Origin: a virus
Length of the DNA: 20,676 nucleotides
IMG/VR virus record: IMGVR_UViG_3300021424_001947
Location: 1 to 20,676 of that record
Direction: 5' to 3' (one strand)
Positions 13,092 to 20,553 of the stretch are shown piece after piece. Numbering within the stretch: position 1 is the first letter of the stretch; each line of letters starts with the position of its first letter. Both the position numbers and the translations under genes were made by a program. A model generated the notes under the pieces. That model did not search any database, was not told the DNA's origin, and saw nothing but the letters and a program-made list of their open reading frames with translations.

Positions 13092-14010
13092 TAGTAAAAT
13101 ATTTGTTGCTGGCCATCTTGGTCTTGTTGGATCTGCCATTGTTCGTTCTCTAAGAGAAAAAGGATATAAAAATCTTGTGCTTGCCACTCGCAAGGACCTT
13201 GATCTTCGCAATGAAAGTGCAGTCTTGAAATTTTTTAAAGAAACTAAACCAGATTATGTTTTCCTATCCGCAGCAAAGTGTGGTGGGATTAAGGATAATA
13301 TTGATTATCCTGTTCAGTTTCTTGAAGATAATTTGAAGATTCAGGGCAACGTTATTTCTTCTTCATATCAAAGTGGTGCTAAGAAATTAATGTTTCTTGG
13401 ATCTGCTTGCATTTATCCAAGAGAATGTGAAAATCCAATCAAGGAAGAGCATCTACTTTCTGGATATCTTGAACCTACTAATGAAGCATATTCTATTGCC
13501 AAGATTTCTGGTATTAAACTGTGTCAATCATACAATAAACAATATGGGACAAATTACATATCAGTAAATCCATGTAATGTTTATGGCCCAAAAGATAACT
13601 TTAATCCAGAATCAAGCCATGTTATTGCTGGTTTGATTCGTCGCATTCATGAAGCAAAGAAAAATAAAAAAGAATTTGTAGAATGTTGGGGTACAGGTAA
13701 TGCAAGGCGAGAGTTTATTTACGTTGAAGATCTTGCAGAGGCACTTATTTTTTTGATGAATCACTATGATGGAAGTGAAATCATAAATGTTGGTGTGGGT
13801 AAGGATGTATCCATTAAAGAACTTGTCGGACACCTTGTGGATGTGATAGAATATACTGGTAAAATAAAATGGGATACAACAAAACCAGAAGGAGTAAAGC
13901 AAAGACTTCTTGATGTAAAGAAAATTATTGATCTTGGTTGGGAACCTAAAACACCAATTGATCTTGGATTAAAACTAACATATGAGTATTTTAAATTAGG
14001 GGAAAAATGA
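13081..14010 (+). CDS. fcl: GDP-L-fucose synthase (epimerase/reductase)
   Basis: A 309-residue enzyme of the WcaG/Fcl family that epimerises GDP-4-keto-6-deoxymannose at C3 and C5 and reduces it with NADPH to GDP-L-fucose. The N-terminal fold is [13 protein letters not shown] (G11, G14, G17). The catalytic residues are Ser108 and Cys110 in LGSACIYP, and Tyr137 and Lys141 in NEAYSIAK. The usual SSC reads SAC here, a conservative change that keeps the key Ser and Cys. AAKCGGI and PCNVYGP are further family marks. The position between gmd and the ColD-like gene, with 11- and 4-base overlaps, fits one pathway. A role as a colitose synthase (ColC-type) is possible but less likely. Confidence 0.95.
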   Translation: MNLDSKIFVAGHLGLVGSAIVRSLREKGYKNLVLATRKDLDLRNESAVLKFFKETKPDYVFLSAAKCGGIKDNIDYPVQFLEDNLKIQGNVISSSYQSGAKKLMFLGSACIYPRECENPIKEEHLLSGYLEPTNEAYSIAKISGIKLCQSYNKQYGTNYISVNPCNVYGPKDNFNPESSHVIAGLIRRIHEAKKNKKEFVECWGTGNARREFIYVEDLAEALIFLMNHYDGSEIINVGVGKDVSIKELVGHLVDVIEYTGKIKWDTTKPEGVKQRLLDVKKIIDLGWEPKTPIDLGLKLTYEYFKLGEK

Positions 14011-15176
14011 CTTATTGGCCACTGATGGAAGATACGATTTCTTTTAGGGATCGTTTAAAAATGGCAATGTTCTTATTGACCAGTAGCAGACTAACTAATG
14101 GACCTAAGGTTCGTGAATTCGAATCAAAATGGTCAGAGTGGTTGAATGTAAAACATTCACTCTATGTCTCTAGTGGTAGCACTGCTAACTCCTTGTTGAT
14201 TGCTGCAGTTAAAGAACATTATGGTTTGAACGATGGAGATAAAGTTTTAGTTCCTGCAACTACATGGATGACAAACATTGCTCCTGTTTTTCAAAACGGA
14301 CTGCAACCAATTTTTTGTGATATTAATCTTGATAATTACTCTTTTGATATTGATGAATTGAAGTACATCGCTACTCAACATCCAGACATTAAAGTAGTTT
14401 TTATTACTCATTTGATTGGGTTTTCTTCTAATGTTGAACTTGTTGGAGATATCTTCCCGAATGCTTTGATTCTTGAAGACGTTTGTGAGTCTCATGGTGT
14501 TGAAGGTCCTAATAATAAAAAGCGTGGTAGTGATTCCATTGGATCTACTTTTAGTTTTTATTTTGGACATCATATGACCACCATTGAAGGTGGTATTGTT
14601 TGTACAAACAATACTGAACTTTATGAACTGATGCGAATGAAGCGTAGTCATGGTATGGCTCGTGAAGCATCTACTGAGATGTTTAAAAAGTACAGTCAAG
14701 AAAATCCAAACATTGATCCTGCGTTTCTGTTCATGACAGATGGATATAATTTCCGCAATCATGAAGTTTGTGCTGTATTGGGTTTGTCTCAGATCAAACG
14801 TCTTGATAAAAACATTGAGATTCGCAGAGAAAATTTTCAGTATTGGATGCAAAACTTTTTAGATTCTCCAAACTCTAAAAATTATATAATTCCAGAGAAT
14901 CAACAAGGAAATAGTAGTTTTTCTTTTCCAATAATTACCAGAGACAAATCATTCACTGATTATTTGAAAAGTTCATTTAGACATCAGGGTATTGAGTATC
15001 GTCCTATTATTAGTGGTAATATTCTCATGCACCCAGCATTTAAAAAGTATAGTCTTTGCACACAAAAAGAAAATACAAATGTAGATATCTTGCACAAAAA
15101 TGGGCTATATGTTGGTAATAGTCAGTTTGTAAATAAAGAAAAAATTGATAGACTTCTCACATTAATGGGTCTATAA
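14007..15176 (+). CDS. colD: ColD-like GDP-4-keto-6-deoxymannose 3-dehydratase
   Basis: A 389-residue PLP enzyme of the DegT/DnrJ/EryC1/StrS fold. The PLP phosphate motif VSSGSTANSLL (54-64) and EDVCESHG (157-164) are conserved. The site that normally holds the Schiff-base lysine, just before the EGG motif, reads FGHHMTTIEGG, with His188 in place of Lys. This swap is the hallmark of the ColD/RfbH 3-dehydratases, which remove the C3 hydroxyl rather than transaminate. The end (IEYRPIISGNILMHP and NGLYVGNSQ) also resembles ColD, as does the length (388 in E. coli). With Gmd upstream the likely substrate is GDP-4-keto-6-deoxymannose, leading to GDP-colitose. No dedicated ColC is obvious; the Fcl-like protein may serve. 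It overlaps fcl by 4 bases. Confidence 0.85.
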   Translation: MTYWPLMEDTISFRDRLKMAMFLLTSSRLTNGPKVREFESKWSEWLNVKHSLYVSSGSTANSLLIAAVKEHYGLNDGDKVLVPATTWMTNIAPVFQNGLQPIFCDINLDNYSFDIDELKYIATQHPDIKVVFITHLIGFSSNVELVGDIFPNALILEDVCESHGVEGPNNKKRGSDSIGSTFSFYFGHHMTTIEGGIVCTNNTELYELMRMKRSHGMAREASTEMFKKYSQENPNIDPAFLFMTDGYNFRNHEVCAVLGLSQIKRLDKNIEIRRENFQYWMQNFLDSPNSKNYIIPENQQGNSSFSFPIITRDKSFTDYLKSSFRHQGIEYRPIISGNILMHPAFKKYSLCTQKENTNVDILHKNGLYVGNSQFVNKEKIDRLLTLMGL

Positions 15177-15182
15177 TTACCT

Positions 15183-15190
15183 AATAAATA
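15183..15190 (+). promoter_or_regulatory. T4-type late promoter-like octamer (AATAAATA)
   Basis: AATAAATA fits the cyanophage NATAAATA late motif and lies in the largest gap of the operon (15177-15226), 36 bases before the ATG of the GME gene. This could give late expression of the last five operon genes independent of the upstream promoter. Chance occurrence is possible. Confidence 0.45.
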
Positions 15191-15226
15191 TCACAGAATT
15201 AATTAATTTTTAACTGAGGTTTTAAC

Positions 15227-16312
15227 ATGAGTCATTATAAAAAAACAGCATTGGTTTTTGGTGCTGGTGGATTTATTGGAAGTCATATGGTTAAGAGACT
15301 TCGTGCTGAGGGTTATTGGGTCAGAGGTGTAGACCTTAAGAGGCCTGAATATTCTGAAACCGAAGCAAATGAGTTTATTCAAGGTGACTTGACTGACTAT
15401 AACCTTGTCGAAAGATGCATTGAATTCAAAGGCTATCTTGGAAACTTCTATCAATATGTTCCTGATCAGCAAGTAGACACTTTTGATGAAATCTATCAGT
15501 ATGCTGCTGATATGGGTGGTGCAGGATTTGTTTTCAGTGGAGAAAATGATTCTGAAATCATGACTAACTCTGCTGCAATCAATCTGAATCTTTTGCTTGC
15601 ACAGAAAAAAATAAATGATCGTAAGAGTGTAAACAAGACTAAGATTTTCTATAGTTCCTCTGCTTGCATGTATCCTGAGTATGCTCAGATGGATGTGAAT
15701 AATCCTGGTCTTAAAGAAACAGATGCCTATCCTGCAGGACCTGACTCTGAGTACGGTTGGGAAAAACTATTCTCAGAAAGACTCTTCCTTGCATATAATC
15801 GAAATCATGAAATTCCAGTTCGTATTGGTAGATTCCATAATATCTTTGGCCCAGAAGGAACTTGGGTTGGGGGTAGAGAAAAATCTCCTGCAGCAATGTG
15901 TCGTAAAGTAGCAGAAGCATCTGACGGTGGTGTGGTTGAAATTTGGGGTGATGGAGAACAGACTCGTTCTTTCCTTTATATTGATGAGTGTATTGAAGCA
16001 ACTCGCCGTTTGATGGAATCGGATTTCTTGGGTCCTGTAAATATTGGATCTGAAGAGATGGTAACGATCAATCAACTTGCAGATATTGCTGCTAAAGTTG
16101 CTGGAAAGACCATCGTTAAAAAGCATATTGATGGACCTCTTGGTGTTCGTGGACGTAATTCTAACAACGATCTTATTCGCGAAAAACTTGGATGGGACTA
16201 CACAATGACTCTTGAAGAAGGCATTGCTAAAACATATGCATGGATTTCTGAGAAAGTCGAAGAACAAGAAAGACTGTATAACTGGGAACCACTTCCATCT
16301 TTTTCTTTCTGA
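15227..16312 (+). CDS. gme: GDP-mannose 3,5-epimerase
   Basis: A 361-residue SDR enzyme closely resembling the plant GDP-mannose 3,5-epimerase, which makes GDP-L-galactose (and GDP-L-gulose). Visible hallmarks include the NAD fold FGAGGFIGSH (G12, G15, G18), YAADMGGAGFV (92-102), the catalytic YSSSACMYPE (142-151, Cys147), YGWEK (Tyr176, Lys180), then GRFHNIFGPEGTW, WVGGREKSPAAMCRK, QTRSFLYIDECIEATRR and GVRGRNSNNDLIREKLGWDY. Almost every family block is conserved, which argues for a working enzyme. The ATG at 15227 has GAGG eight bases upstream. A late promoter-like box lies in the 50-base gap before it. It shares the GDP-mannose donor with Gmd, giving a second route to an L-galacto-configured sugar. 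Confidence 0.96.
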   Translation: MSHYKKTALVFGAGGFIGSHMVKRLRAEGYWVRGVDLKRPEYSETEANEFIQGDLTDYNLVERCIEFKGYLGNFYQYVPDQQVDTFDEIYQYAADMGGAGFVFSGENDSEIMTNSAAINLNLLLAQKKINDRKSVNKTKIFYSSSACMYPEYAQMDVNNPGLKETDAYPAGPDSEYGWEKLFSERLFLAYNRNHEIPVRIGRFHNIFGPEGTWVGGREKSPAAMCRKVAEASDGGVVEIWGDGEQTRSFLYIDECIEATRRLMESDFLGPVNIGSEEMVTINQLADIAAKVAGKTIVKKHIDGPLGVRGRNSNNDLIREKLGWDYTMTLEEGIAKTYAWISEKVEEQERLYNWEPLPSFSF

Positions 16313-16321
16313 GGAACTTTT

Positions 16322-17191
16322 GTGATTGGATACAATAGACTTGGAACAAATGGTCGCTTAGGCAATCAAATGTTTCAGTATGCATCTCTAAGAGGCATTG
16401 CCGCAAATAATAATTTGGATTGGTGTATTCCTCCTCATGATACACCAAACTATGCAAATTATGGTTTGTTCGATGCTTTTAAATTAAAGAATTTGAATCA
16501 TACTGGGCTTATCAATGGACCTACCTATGATGAGCCTGGGTTTGATTTTGATGAAGAGTTGTTTAATAATTGTCCTGATAATGTAAACATTGATGGATAT
16601 CGCCAATCTGAAAAATATTTCAAACACATAGAGAACTTTATTAGAGAAGACTTTGAATTTAATGATGAGATTTATGAACCTTGTAAAGAGTTTATGAATC
16701 AATTCAATGAGAATATTATTCTCCTCCATGTGCGTAGAGGTGATAATACTGGTCGTCCTGACTGGTATCCGATGCCAACAGTTGATCATTACGAATATCT
16801 TTTAGACAAGTATTTTAACAATGATCAACCAGTTCTAATTTGTTCTGATGATCTTGAATGGGTTAAAGAACAAAAACTTTTTAGTAGCGATAGATTTTAT
16901 TTGTCAGAAACAAGAGTTTATTATTCGCATCAAACTTTAAATGGTGCAGGACAAATGGAGAAATCTTTAGTCCCTTATTATGACTTGTGTCTGATGACAA
17001 TGTGCAGTGATGCAATTATTGCTAACAGTTCTCTTTCCTGGTGGGGTGCTTGGCTTCAGAAAAATCCAAATAAAAAAATCATTACCCAAAGTCCATGGTT
17101 TGGTGAGAGATTGTCTTTTAATAATACTAAGGATCTGATTCCAGAATCTTGGATTGTTGAAAGAATTCCTGAGGAGAGAATTCAACGATGA
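16322..17191 (+). CDS. GT11 alpha-1,2-fucosyltransferase-type enzyme, copy A
   Basis: A 289-residue GT11 enzyme. All GT11 motifs are present: GRLGNQMFQYA (11-21), LHVRRGD (135-141, with the Arg that binds GDP) and IIANSSLSWWGAWL (232-245). Members transfer L-fucose, or other L-galacto sugars such as L-galactose and colitose, from GDP. The length is typical (280-300). The start is a GTG at 16322: GAGGAA lies six bases upstream, and the next ATG would cut off the GRLGNQ motif. It lies directly after gme, so its donor could be GDP-L-galactose; this is inference. It overlaps the GT2-like gene by 4 bases and is a close paralogue of the GT11 gene at 17991. Confidence 0.92.
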   Translation: MIGYNRLGTNGRLGNQMFQYASLRGIAANNNLDWCIPPHDTPNYANYGLFDAFKLKNLNHTGLINGPTYDEPGFDFDEELFNNCPDNVNIDGYRQSEKYFKHIENFIREDFEFNDEIYEPCKEFMNQFNENIILLHVRRGDNTGRPDWYPMPTVDHYEYLLDKYFNNDQPVLICSDDLEWVKEQKLFSSDRFYLSETRVYYSHQTLNGAGQMEKSLVPYYDLCLMTMCSDAIIANSSLSWWGAWLQKNPNKKIITQSPWFGERLSFNNTKDLIPESWIVERIPEERIQR

Positions 17192-17994
17192 TAGATTTAA
17201 CATTTCTCATTCCAACCAGAATCGAAACAGAAGACAGATTGAGAAACATTATCTCATCTGTCTCTTATTTGTTGCGACACATACCAGCAAAAATAATTGT
17301 TAAGGAAGTTTCTAATCGTCCAACTTTTCAGTTTAGAGCCGTACCTGAGATTAAAAAATATGCAAATACGAATAATCTGACTTATCTGTATGAAGAAAAT
17401 GATGATCCTTTGTTCTGTAAAAGTAAAGTTCTAAACGATTTGATAGTTGCGTCAGATACAAAAGTTGTTGCAAATTACGATGCTGATTGTATTTTACCAA
17501 TTTCATCATATCATCAAGCATATGGTGCAATTAATGATGATCATGCTGACGTAGTGTATCCTTATGGATGTGGAATCTATCAGTGGAAAGCAGAATACAA
17601 TATGAATATTTACAGTGACTTTGTAAGTTCTCTTGATACTTCTGTTCTTGATAGAAATAAGACCCTTTCAAATTCAACCATTGGATGGACGCAGTTTATA
17701 AATCGACAAAAGTATATTGATTCTTATATGATGAATGAAAACTTTGTGTCTTGGGGTTGTGAAGATGATGAATTTTATTATCGTATGAGTGTTCTTGGTA
17801 ATCGTATTGCACGTATTGATAACTATGTCTATCACTTAGAACACAGTAGGACTCATAATTCTTGGTTCAGCAATCCCAATTTTAACAATAATTGGAACTT
17901 GTGGAATACTATTAAGACGTTTGACAAAGAACAACTTATACGGTATTATGAAAGTCAAGACTATCTAAAAAAACGCAGAGAACAATTGAAATGA
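17188..17994 (+). CDS. GT2/GT7-like glycosyltransferase
   Basis: A 268-residue GT-A-type transferase. It opens with LTFLIPTRIETEDRLRNII, the nucleotide-binding start of inverting family-2-like enzymes. VVANYDADC (93-101) supplies the DxD metal site (Asp98, Asp100). WGCEDDEFYYRMSVLG (189-204) matches the C-terminal W-G-x-E-D-D block of GT7-type galactosyltransferases and chondroitin-polymerase-like proteins. It therefore probably adds Gal, GalNAc or GlcNAc to the growing glycan. It is sandwiched between the two GT11 genes, with 4-base overlaps on both sides. The family assignment is between GT2 and GT7. Confidence 0.8.
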   Translation: MIDLTFLIPTRIETEDRLRNIISSVSYLLRHIPAKIIVKEVSNRPTFQFRAVPEIKKYANTNNLTYLYEENDDPLFCKSKVLNDLIVASDTKVVANYDADCILPISSYHQAYGAINDDHADVVYPYGCGIYQWKAEYNMNIYSDFVSSLDTSVLDRNKTLSNSTIGWTQFINRQKYIDSYMMNENFVSWGCEDDEFYYRMSVLGNRIARIDNYVYHLEHSRTHNSWFSNPNFNNNWNLWNTIKTFDKEQLIRYYESQDYLKKRREQLK

Positions 17995-18803
17995 TAGGAT
18001 TTAACGCACTCGGGCGGATGGGAAGATTTGCCAATCAAATGTTTCAGTATGCTGCACTGAAGGGTATTGCAAGAAATATCGGAGCAGATATTATGATTCC
18101 AAACCACACTCAAGTGATGGATGATGGTATTGGTAACATGCTTCGAACTGAACTATTTGACTCTTTTGATTTGAGAGTAAATGTTGGTCTTTTGAATAAT
18201 GGACATTCTCCCGTGGTGAATGAAAGGTTCTTTCATTTTGATGAAGAACTTTTTCGCATGTGTCCAGATCATGTAAGCTTGCAAGGTTATTTTCAAACAG
18301 AAAAGTATTTCAAACATATTGAAGATGAAATTCGTGAGGACTTTACTTTTAAAGATGAAATTTTAAAACCTTGTAAGGAGATGATTTCATCTGTTGATAA
18401 TCCACTTGCACTTCACGTTCGTCGTACAGACTACGTTAGAAATAGCGGTAATCATCCCCCATGTACAATTGATTACTATCAAAAGGCTCTTAGTTATTTT
18501 GACAAAGATCGTAACGTAATTGTTTTTTCGGATGATCCTGCTTGGTGCCAGGAACAAGAAATTTTCTCTGATGATCGTTTTATGATTTCTGAGAATACTG
18601 ACAACAGAGTTGATCTTTGTTTGATGTCACTTTGTGATGATTTTATCATTGCAAATTCTACTTTTTCTTGGTGGGGTGCATGGCTCTCCACTAATAAAAA
18701 TAAAAAAGTTATTGCACCTGTCCAGTGGTTTGGAACTGGATACACAAAAGATCATAACACTAAAGATTTAATTCCCGATGACTGGACAAGAATTTCTGCT
18801 TGA
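17991..18803 (+). CDS. GT11 alpha-1,2-fucosyltransferase-type enzyme, copy B
   Basis: A 270-residue GT11 protein and paralogue of copy A. Shared blocks include GRxxNQMFQYA (11-21), the FDEELFxxCPD stretch, EKYFKHIEDEIREDFTFKDE (104-123, nearly identical in copy A) and IIANSTFSWWGAWL (219-232). The donor-binding motif reads HVRRTD (142-147) instead of HVRRGD, and the insert at 142-165 of copy A differs, so donor or acceptor preference may have changed after duplication. The start is fixed by the 4-base overlap with the GT2-like gene. Its last 26 bases overlap the GT25-like gene. Confidence 0.9.
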   Translation: MIGFNALGRMGRFANQMFQYAALKGIARNIGADIMIPNHTQVMDDGIGNMLRTELFDSFDLRVNVGLLNNGHSPVVNERFFHFDEELFRMCPDHVSLQGYFQTEKYFKHIEDEIREDFTFKDEILKPCKEMISSVDNPLALHVRRTDYVRNSGNHPPCTIDYYQKALSYFDKDRNVIVFSDDPAWCQEQEIFSDDRFMISENTDNRVDLCLMSLCDDFIIANSTFSWWGAWLSTNKNKKVIAPVQWFGTGYTKDHNTKDLIPDDWTRISA

Positions 18804-19599
18804 TAAAAATAAGTCAGTATACAAACTAAAAGGTATCCCTCATATCTATTGGTTAAATCTTGATGCCGATACTCATCGTCGTGAGTATATGGAGCAGCAG
18901 TTTAGATATTGGGAAATTGAAAATCATACTCGCATCTCTGGATTTGATGGTAGAGTTGATGATGTTTCCTGCCACTTAAAAGGTAGAATACCTGATAATA
19001 TATCTCAAAATGAATTGGGATGCTGCATGTCACATCTTAAAGCCATTAAAAAGTTTTATGAAGAAACCGATGACGAATATTGTTTAATTCTTGAAGATGA
19101 TGTGAATTTTGACATTGTAAAATATTGGAACTTTACTTGGTCAGAATTCTTTTCTCTTGCTCCATATGACTGGGATTGTCTTCAGTTAACTACTATTTGT
19201 ACTGGAGATATTCATGTCAAACTTCACTTAAAATTCATTAATGATTTCTCTGCAGCAATTTATCTTATTAGCAGACATCATGCTGCAAAGATGATGCGAC
19301 ACCATATTAGGGGTGATAAATTTAAATTGGATAACGGTGTTAAACCCAGAGCAGTTTCTGAGGATACTATTCTTGAAACTGGTAAAACATATACCATCCC
19401 ATTATTTTTATATAATCTACAAATGGGTTCTACCATTCACCAAGAACATTTAAGTATCTTTCATAAAGGTCCTCATGATGCTTTATTGAACTACTGGCAG
19501 CAAAGTGGTGCTAGTATTGATATTAGGGATTATATGAATTACGATCCATATCTGGGCCGAATCACTGAGAATAGTGCAGCGTCTCAACAAGAAGCTTGA
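18778..19599 (+). CDS. GT25-family LPS-type glycosyltransferase
   Basis: A 273-residue protein matching the GT25 family (LPS galactosyltransferases such as Lob/Lsg types). Visible motifs are IYWLNLDADTHRREYMEQQF (23-42), NELGCCMSHLKAIKKF (78-93) and LILEDDVNFD (103-112), the last giving the EDD metal and donor site. A C-terminal block (AVSEDTILE) has the SED-type motif. The start at 18778 overlaps copy B of GT11 by 26 bases; there is no better in-frame ATG before the IYWLNLD motif. It is the last gene of the operon. Its stop overlaps the -35 box of a downstream promoter. Confidence 0.86.
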   Translation: MTGQEFLLDKNKSVYKLKGIPHIYWLNLDADTHRREYMEQQFRYWEIENHTRISGFDGRVDDVSCHLKGRIPDNISQNELGCCMSHLKAIKKFYEETDDEYCLILEDDVNFDIVKYWNFTWSEFFSLAPYDWDCLQLTTICTGDIHVKLHLKFINDFSAAIYLISRHHAAKMMRHHIRGDKFKLDNGVKPRAVSEDTILETGKTYTIPLFLYNLQMGSTIHQEHLSIFHKGPHDALLNYWQQSGASIDIRDYMNYDPYLGRITENSAASQQEA

Positions 19600-19625
19600 C
19601 ATAATCCCAAAGGGAATGTTAAACT
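19596..19625 (+). promoter_or_regulatory. Possible promoter for the structured leader/porin-like gene
   Basis: TTGACA (19596-19601) overlaps the stop of the GT25 gene. TAAACT (19620-19625, four of six) is the best -10, 18 bases away. A small TCCC-AAA-GGGA inverted repeat lies in the spacer. The -35 is perfect, the -10 weak, so it may need an activator. Confidence 0.45.
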
Positions 19626-19733
19626 GAAAAAGTCAACGCAACAAAGCCTCAAATACTCGCTGAGTGCCGTGACTTAATTATGGGAATGTCGATTCCCTTT
19701 ACATCCGCAGATACATTCTGTGAGAAAATATAG
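19609..19733 (+). ncRNA. Candidate structured 5' leader with alternative pairings
   Basis: AAAGGGAAT (19609-19617) is perfectly complementary to ATTCCCTTT (19692-19700). The same ATTCCC can pair instead with the adjacent GGGAAT (19682-19687) around a GTCG loop. These two states exclude each other. Inside the long-range pair lie AAGTCA/TGACTT (19630-19635/19670-19675) and ACTC/GAGT (19655-19658/19662-19665). A 17-codon frame, 19680-19733, sits in the 3' part. Such switching suggests a regulatory RNA. I could not match it to a known family; it lacks the conserved core I associate with the cyanobacterial glutamine riboswitches. Confidence 0.35.
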
Positions 19734-19743
19734 AGGTACTATT

Positions 19744-20112
19744 ATGTTTAAATCCGCAATCGCAGCTGTTGCTGCAACTCCTTTCCTTGCTTCGGCTGCA
19801 TTTGCTGGCCCTTATGTTAATGTTGAGGCAAATGCTGGTCTCGCTGGTTCTGATTACGTTGGCACCGTAACAGAAGCACATGTTGGTTATGAGGGTCCCT
19901 TGAGTGATACTGTGAGTGCATATGCACAGATCGGTCCTGCTCTGACCACTCCTAACGCTGGTGATACTACAGTAAATCTGTCTGGTAAGGTTGGTATCAA
20001 TATTGCTGCTACCAATAACCTGGGCATTTACGGAGAATACTGGGGTCTTGGTGGTGGTGAGGTTGAGAACCTGACTTCCAACTTCAAACTTGGTGTGAAG
20101 TATTCTTTCTGA
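19744..20112 (+). CDS. Small secreted, outer-membrane beta-barrel-like protein
   Basis: A 122-residue protein with a clear Sec signal peptide: Lys3, a hydrophobic core to residue 17, and an AFA cleavage site after Ala21 (ASAAFA then GPYVNVEANA). The mature part alternates polar and hydrophobic residues in Gly/Asn/Thr-rich strands (VGYEGPLSDTVSAYAQIGPA, then later NNLGIYGEYW) and ends in LGVKYSF. The C-terminal Phe is the usual signal for outer-membrane insertion. About 100 mature residues could make eight short strands, a small porin-like barrel or part of one. GAGG lies nine bases before the ATG at 19744; a GTG at 19720 would spoil the signal peptide. It has its own leader and a strong terminator. 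An outer-membrane role in the cyanobacterial host is inferred. Confidence 0.78.
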   Translation: MFKSAIAAVAATPFLASAAFAGPYVNVEANAGLAGSDYVGTVTEAHVGYEGPLSDTVSAYAQIGPALTTPNAGDTTVNLSGKVGINIAATNNLGIYGEYWGLGGGEVENLTSNFKLGVKYSF

Positions 20113-20134
20113 TAAACAACTCATAGTATGAGTG

Positions 20135-20162
20135 AAAGCACCCCTTTCTGGGGTGCTTTTTT
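20135..20162 (+). terminator. Strong rho-independent terminator
   Basis: AAAGCACCCC (20135-20144) pairs perfectly with GGGGTGCTTT (20150-20159) around a TTTCT loop, and the T run continues to 20162. It ends the porin-like transcript and insulates the Hli gene. Confidence 0.93.
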
Positions 20163-20183
20163 ATGACTTCCTAACAAAGGCAC

Positions 20184-20212
20184 TTGACACATCTTAATAT
20201 TTCCTATATAAT
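20184..20212 (+). promoter_or_regulatory. Consensus promoter of the Hli gene
   Basis: TTGACA (20184-20189) and TATAAT (20207-20212), both perfect, with a 17-base spacer. It follows a terminator and precedes the Hli ATG by 27 bases, so this is the gene's own early-type promoter. Confidence 0.88.
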
Positions 20213-20239
20213 GTTGTAACAGTTCTTCACAAAACTACA

Positions 20240-20434
20240 ATGACTGTAACAACGAATGATCGCGGACAACAGAATATGTGGGCAAAAGAACCACAAATGT
20301 ATTACGAAAACTATGGGATGGATTCCCCTAATCAAGTAAAGGAGAAAACCAATGGACGCTGGGCTATGGTCGGCATTATTGCTGGTTTCATTTCTTATGC
20401 TCTCACTGACAAGTTCTTCTTCGGAATCTTCTGA
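20240..20434 (+). CDS. hli: High-light-inducible protein (Hli)
   Basis: A 64-residue single-helix chlorophyll a/b-binding-like protein. The diagnostic EKTNGRWAMVGIIAGFISYA block (35-54) has the ExxNGR and AMxG chlorophyll-binding residues of the Hli/SCP family, followed by the short FFGIF end typical of cyanophage copies. In cyanobacteria these proteins sit in the thylakoid membrane and protect photosystem II from excess light; phage copies are thought to keep photosynthesis going during infection. The N terminus is polar and longer than the minimal Hli. The gene has its own consensus promoter, and a small membrane peptide follows 32 bases later. Confidence 0.96.
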   Translation: MTVTTNDRGQQNMWAKEPQMYYENYGMDSPNQVKEKTNGRWAMVGIIAGFISYALTDKFFFGIF

Positions 20435-20466
20435 AGACCTACAACCTATCAAACAAGAGGTTACTG

Positions 20467-20553
20467 ATGACTGAAACAATTTTTACCATCACCACGGTTG
20501 CATTTTTTGTAGTCCTGGGTTATGCTGTAGAGCAACTCTCTGAGACTTATTAA
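20467..20553 (+). CDS. Small single-helix membrane peptide, 28 residues
   Basis: MTETIFTITTVAFFVVLGYA then VEQLSETY. One hydrophobic helix of about 15-18 residues flanked by polar ends, similar in size and shape to tiny photosystem subunits, though I cannot match it to a named one. AAGAGG lies ten bases upstream. Its position after hli suggests co-transcription. Its stop overlaps the ATG of the next gene (TAATG). Confidence 0.55.
   Translation: MTETIFTITTVAFFVVLGYAVEQLSETY

Noticed and set aside
14247-14852. A 201-residue open frame on the - strand
   Set aside because: It is wholly inside the ColD-like gene, has no ribosome-binding site and shows no known motif. It is a shadow frame.
15773-16267. 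A 164-residue open frame on the - strand
   Set aside because: It lies antisense to the strongly conserved gme gene and has a low-complexity Cys/Ser/Phe-rich product.
19680-19733. A 17-codon frame as a definite gene
   Set aside because: It lacks a good ribosome-binding site of its own, and its sequence is also explained by RNA pairing. I mention it only as part of the leader.
19699-20124. A 141-residue open frame on the - strand opposite the porin-like gene
   Set aside because: The + strand frame has a signal peptide, ribosome-binding site and terminator. The antisense product is Ser/Cys-rich with no motif.
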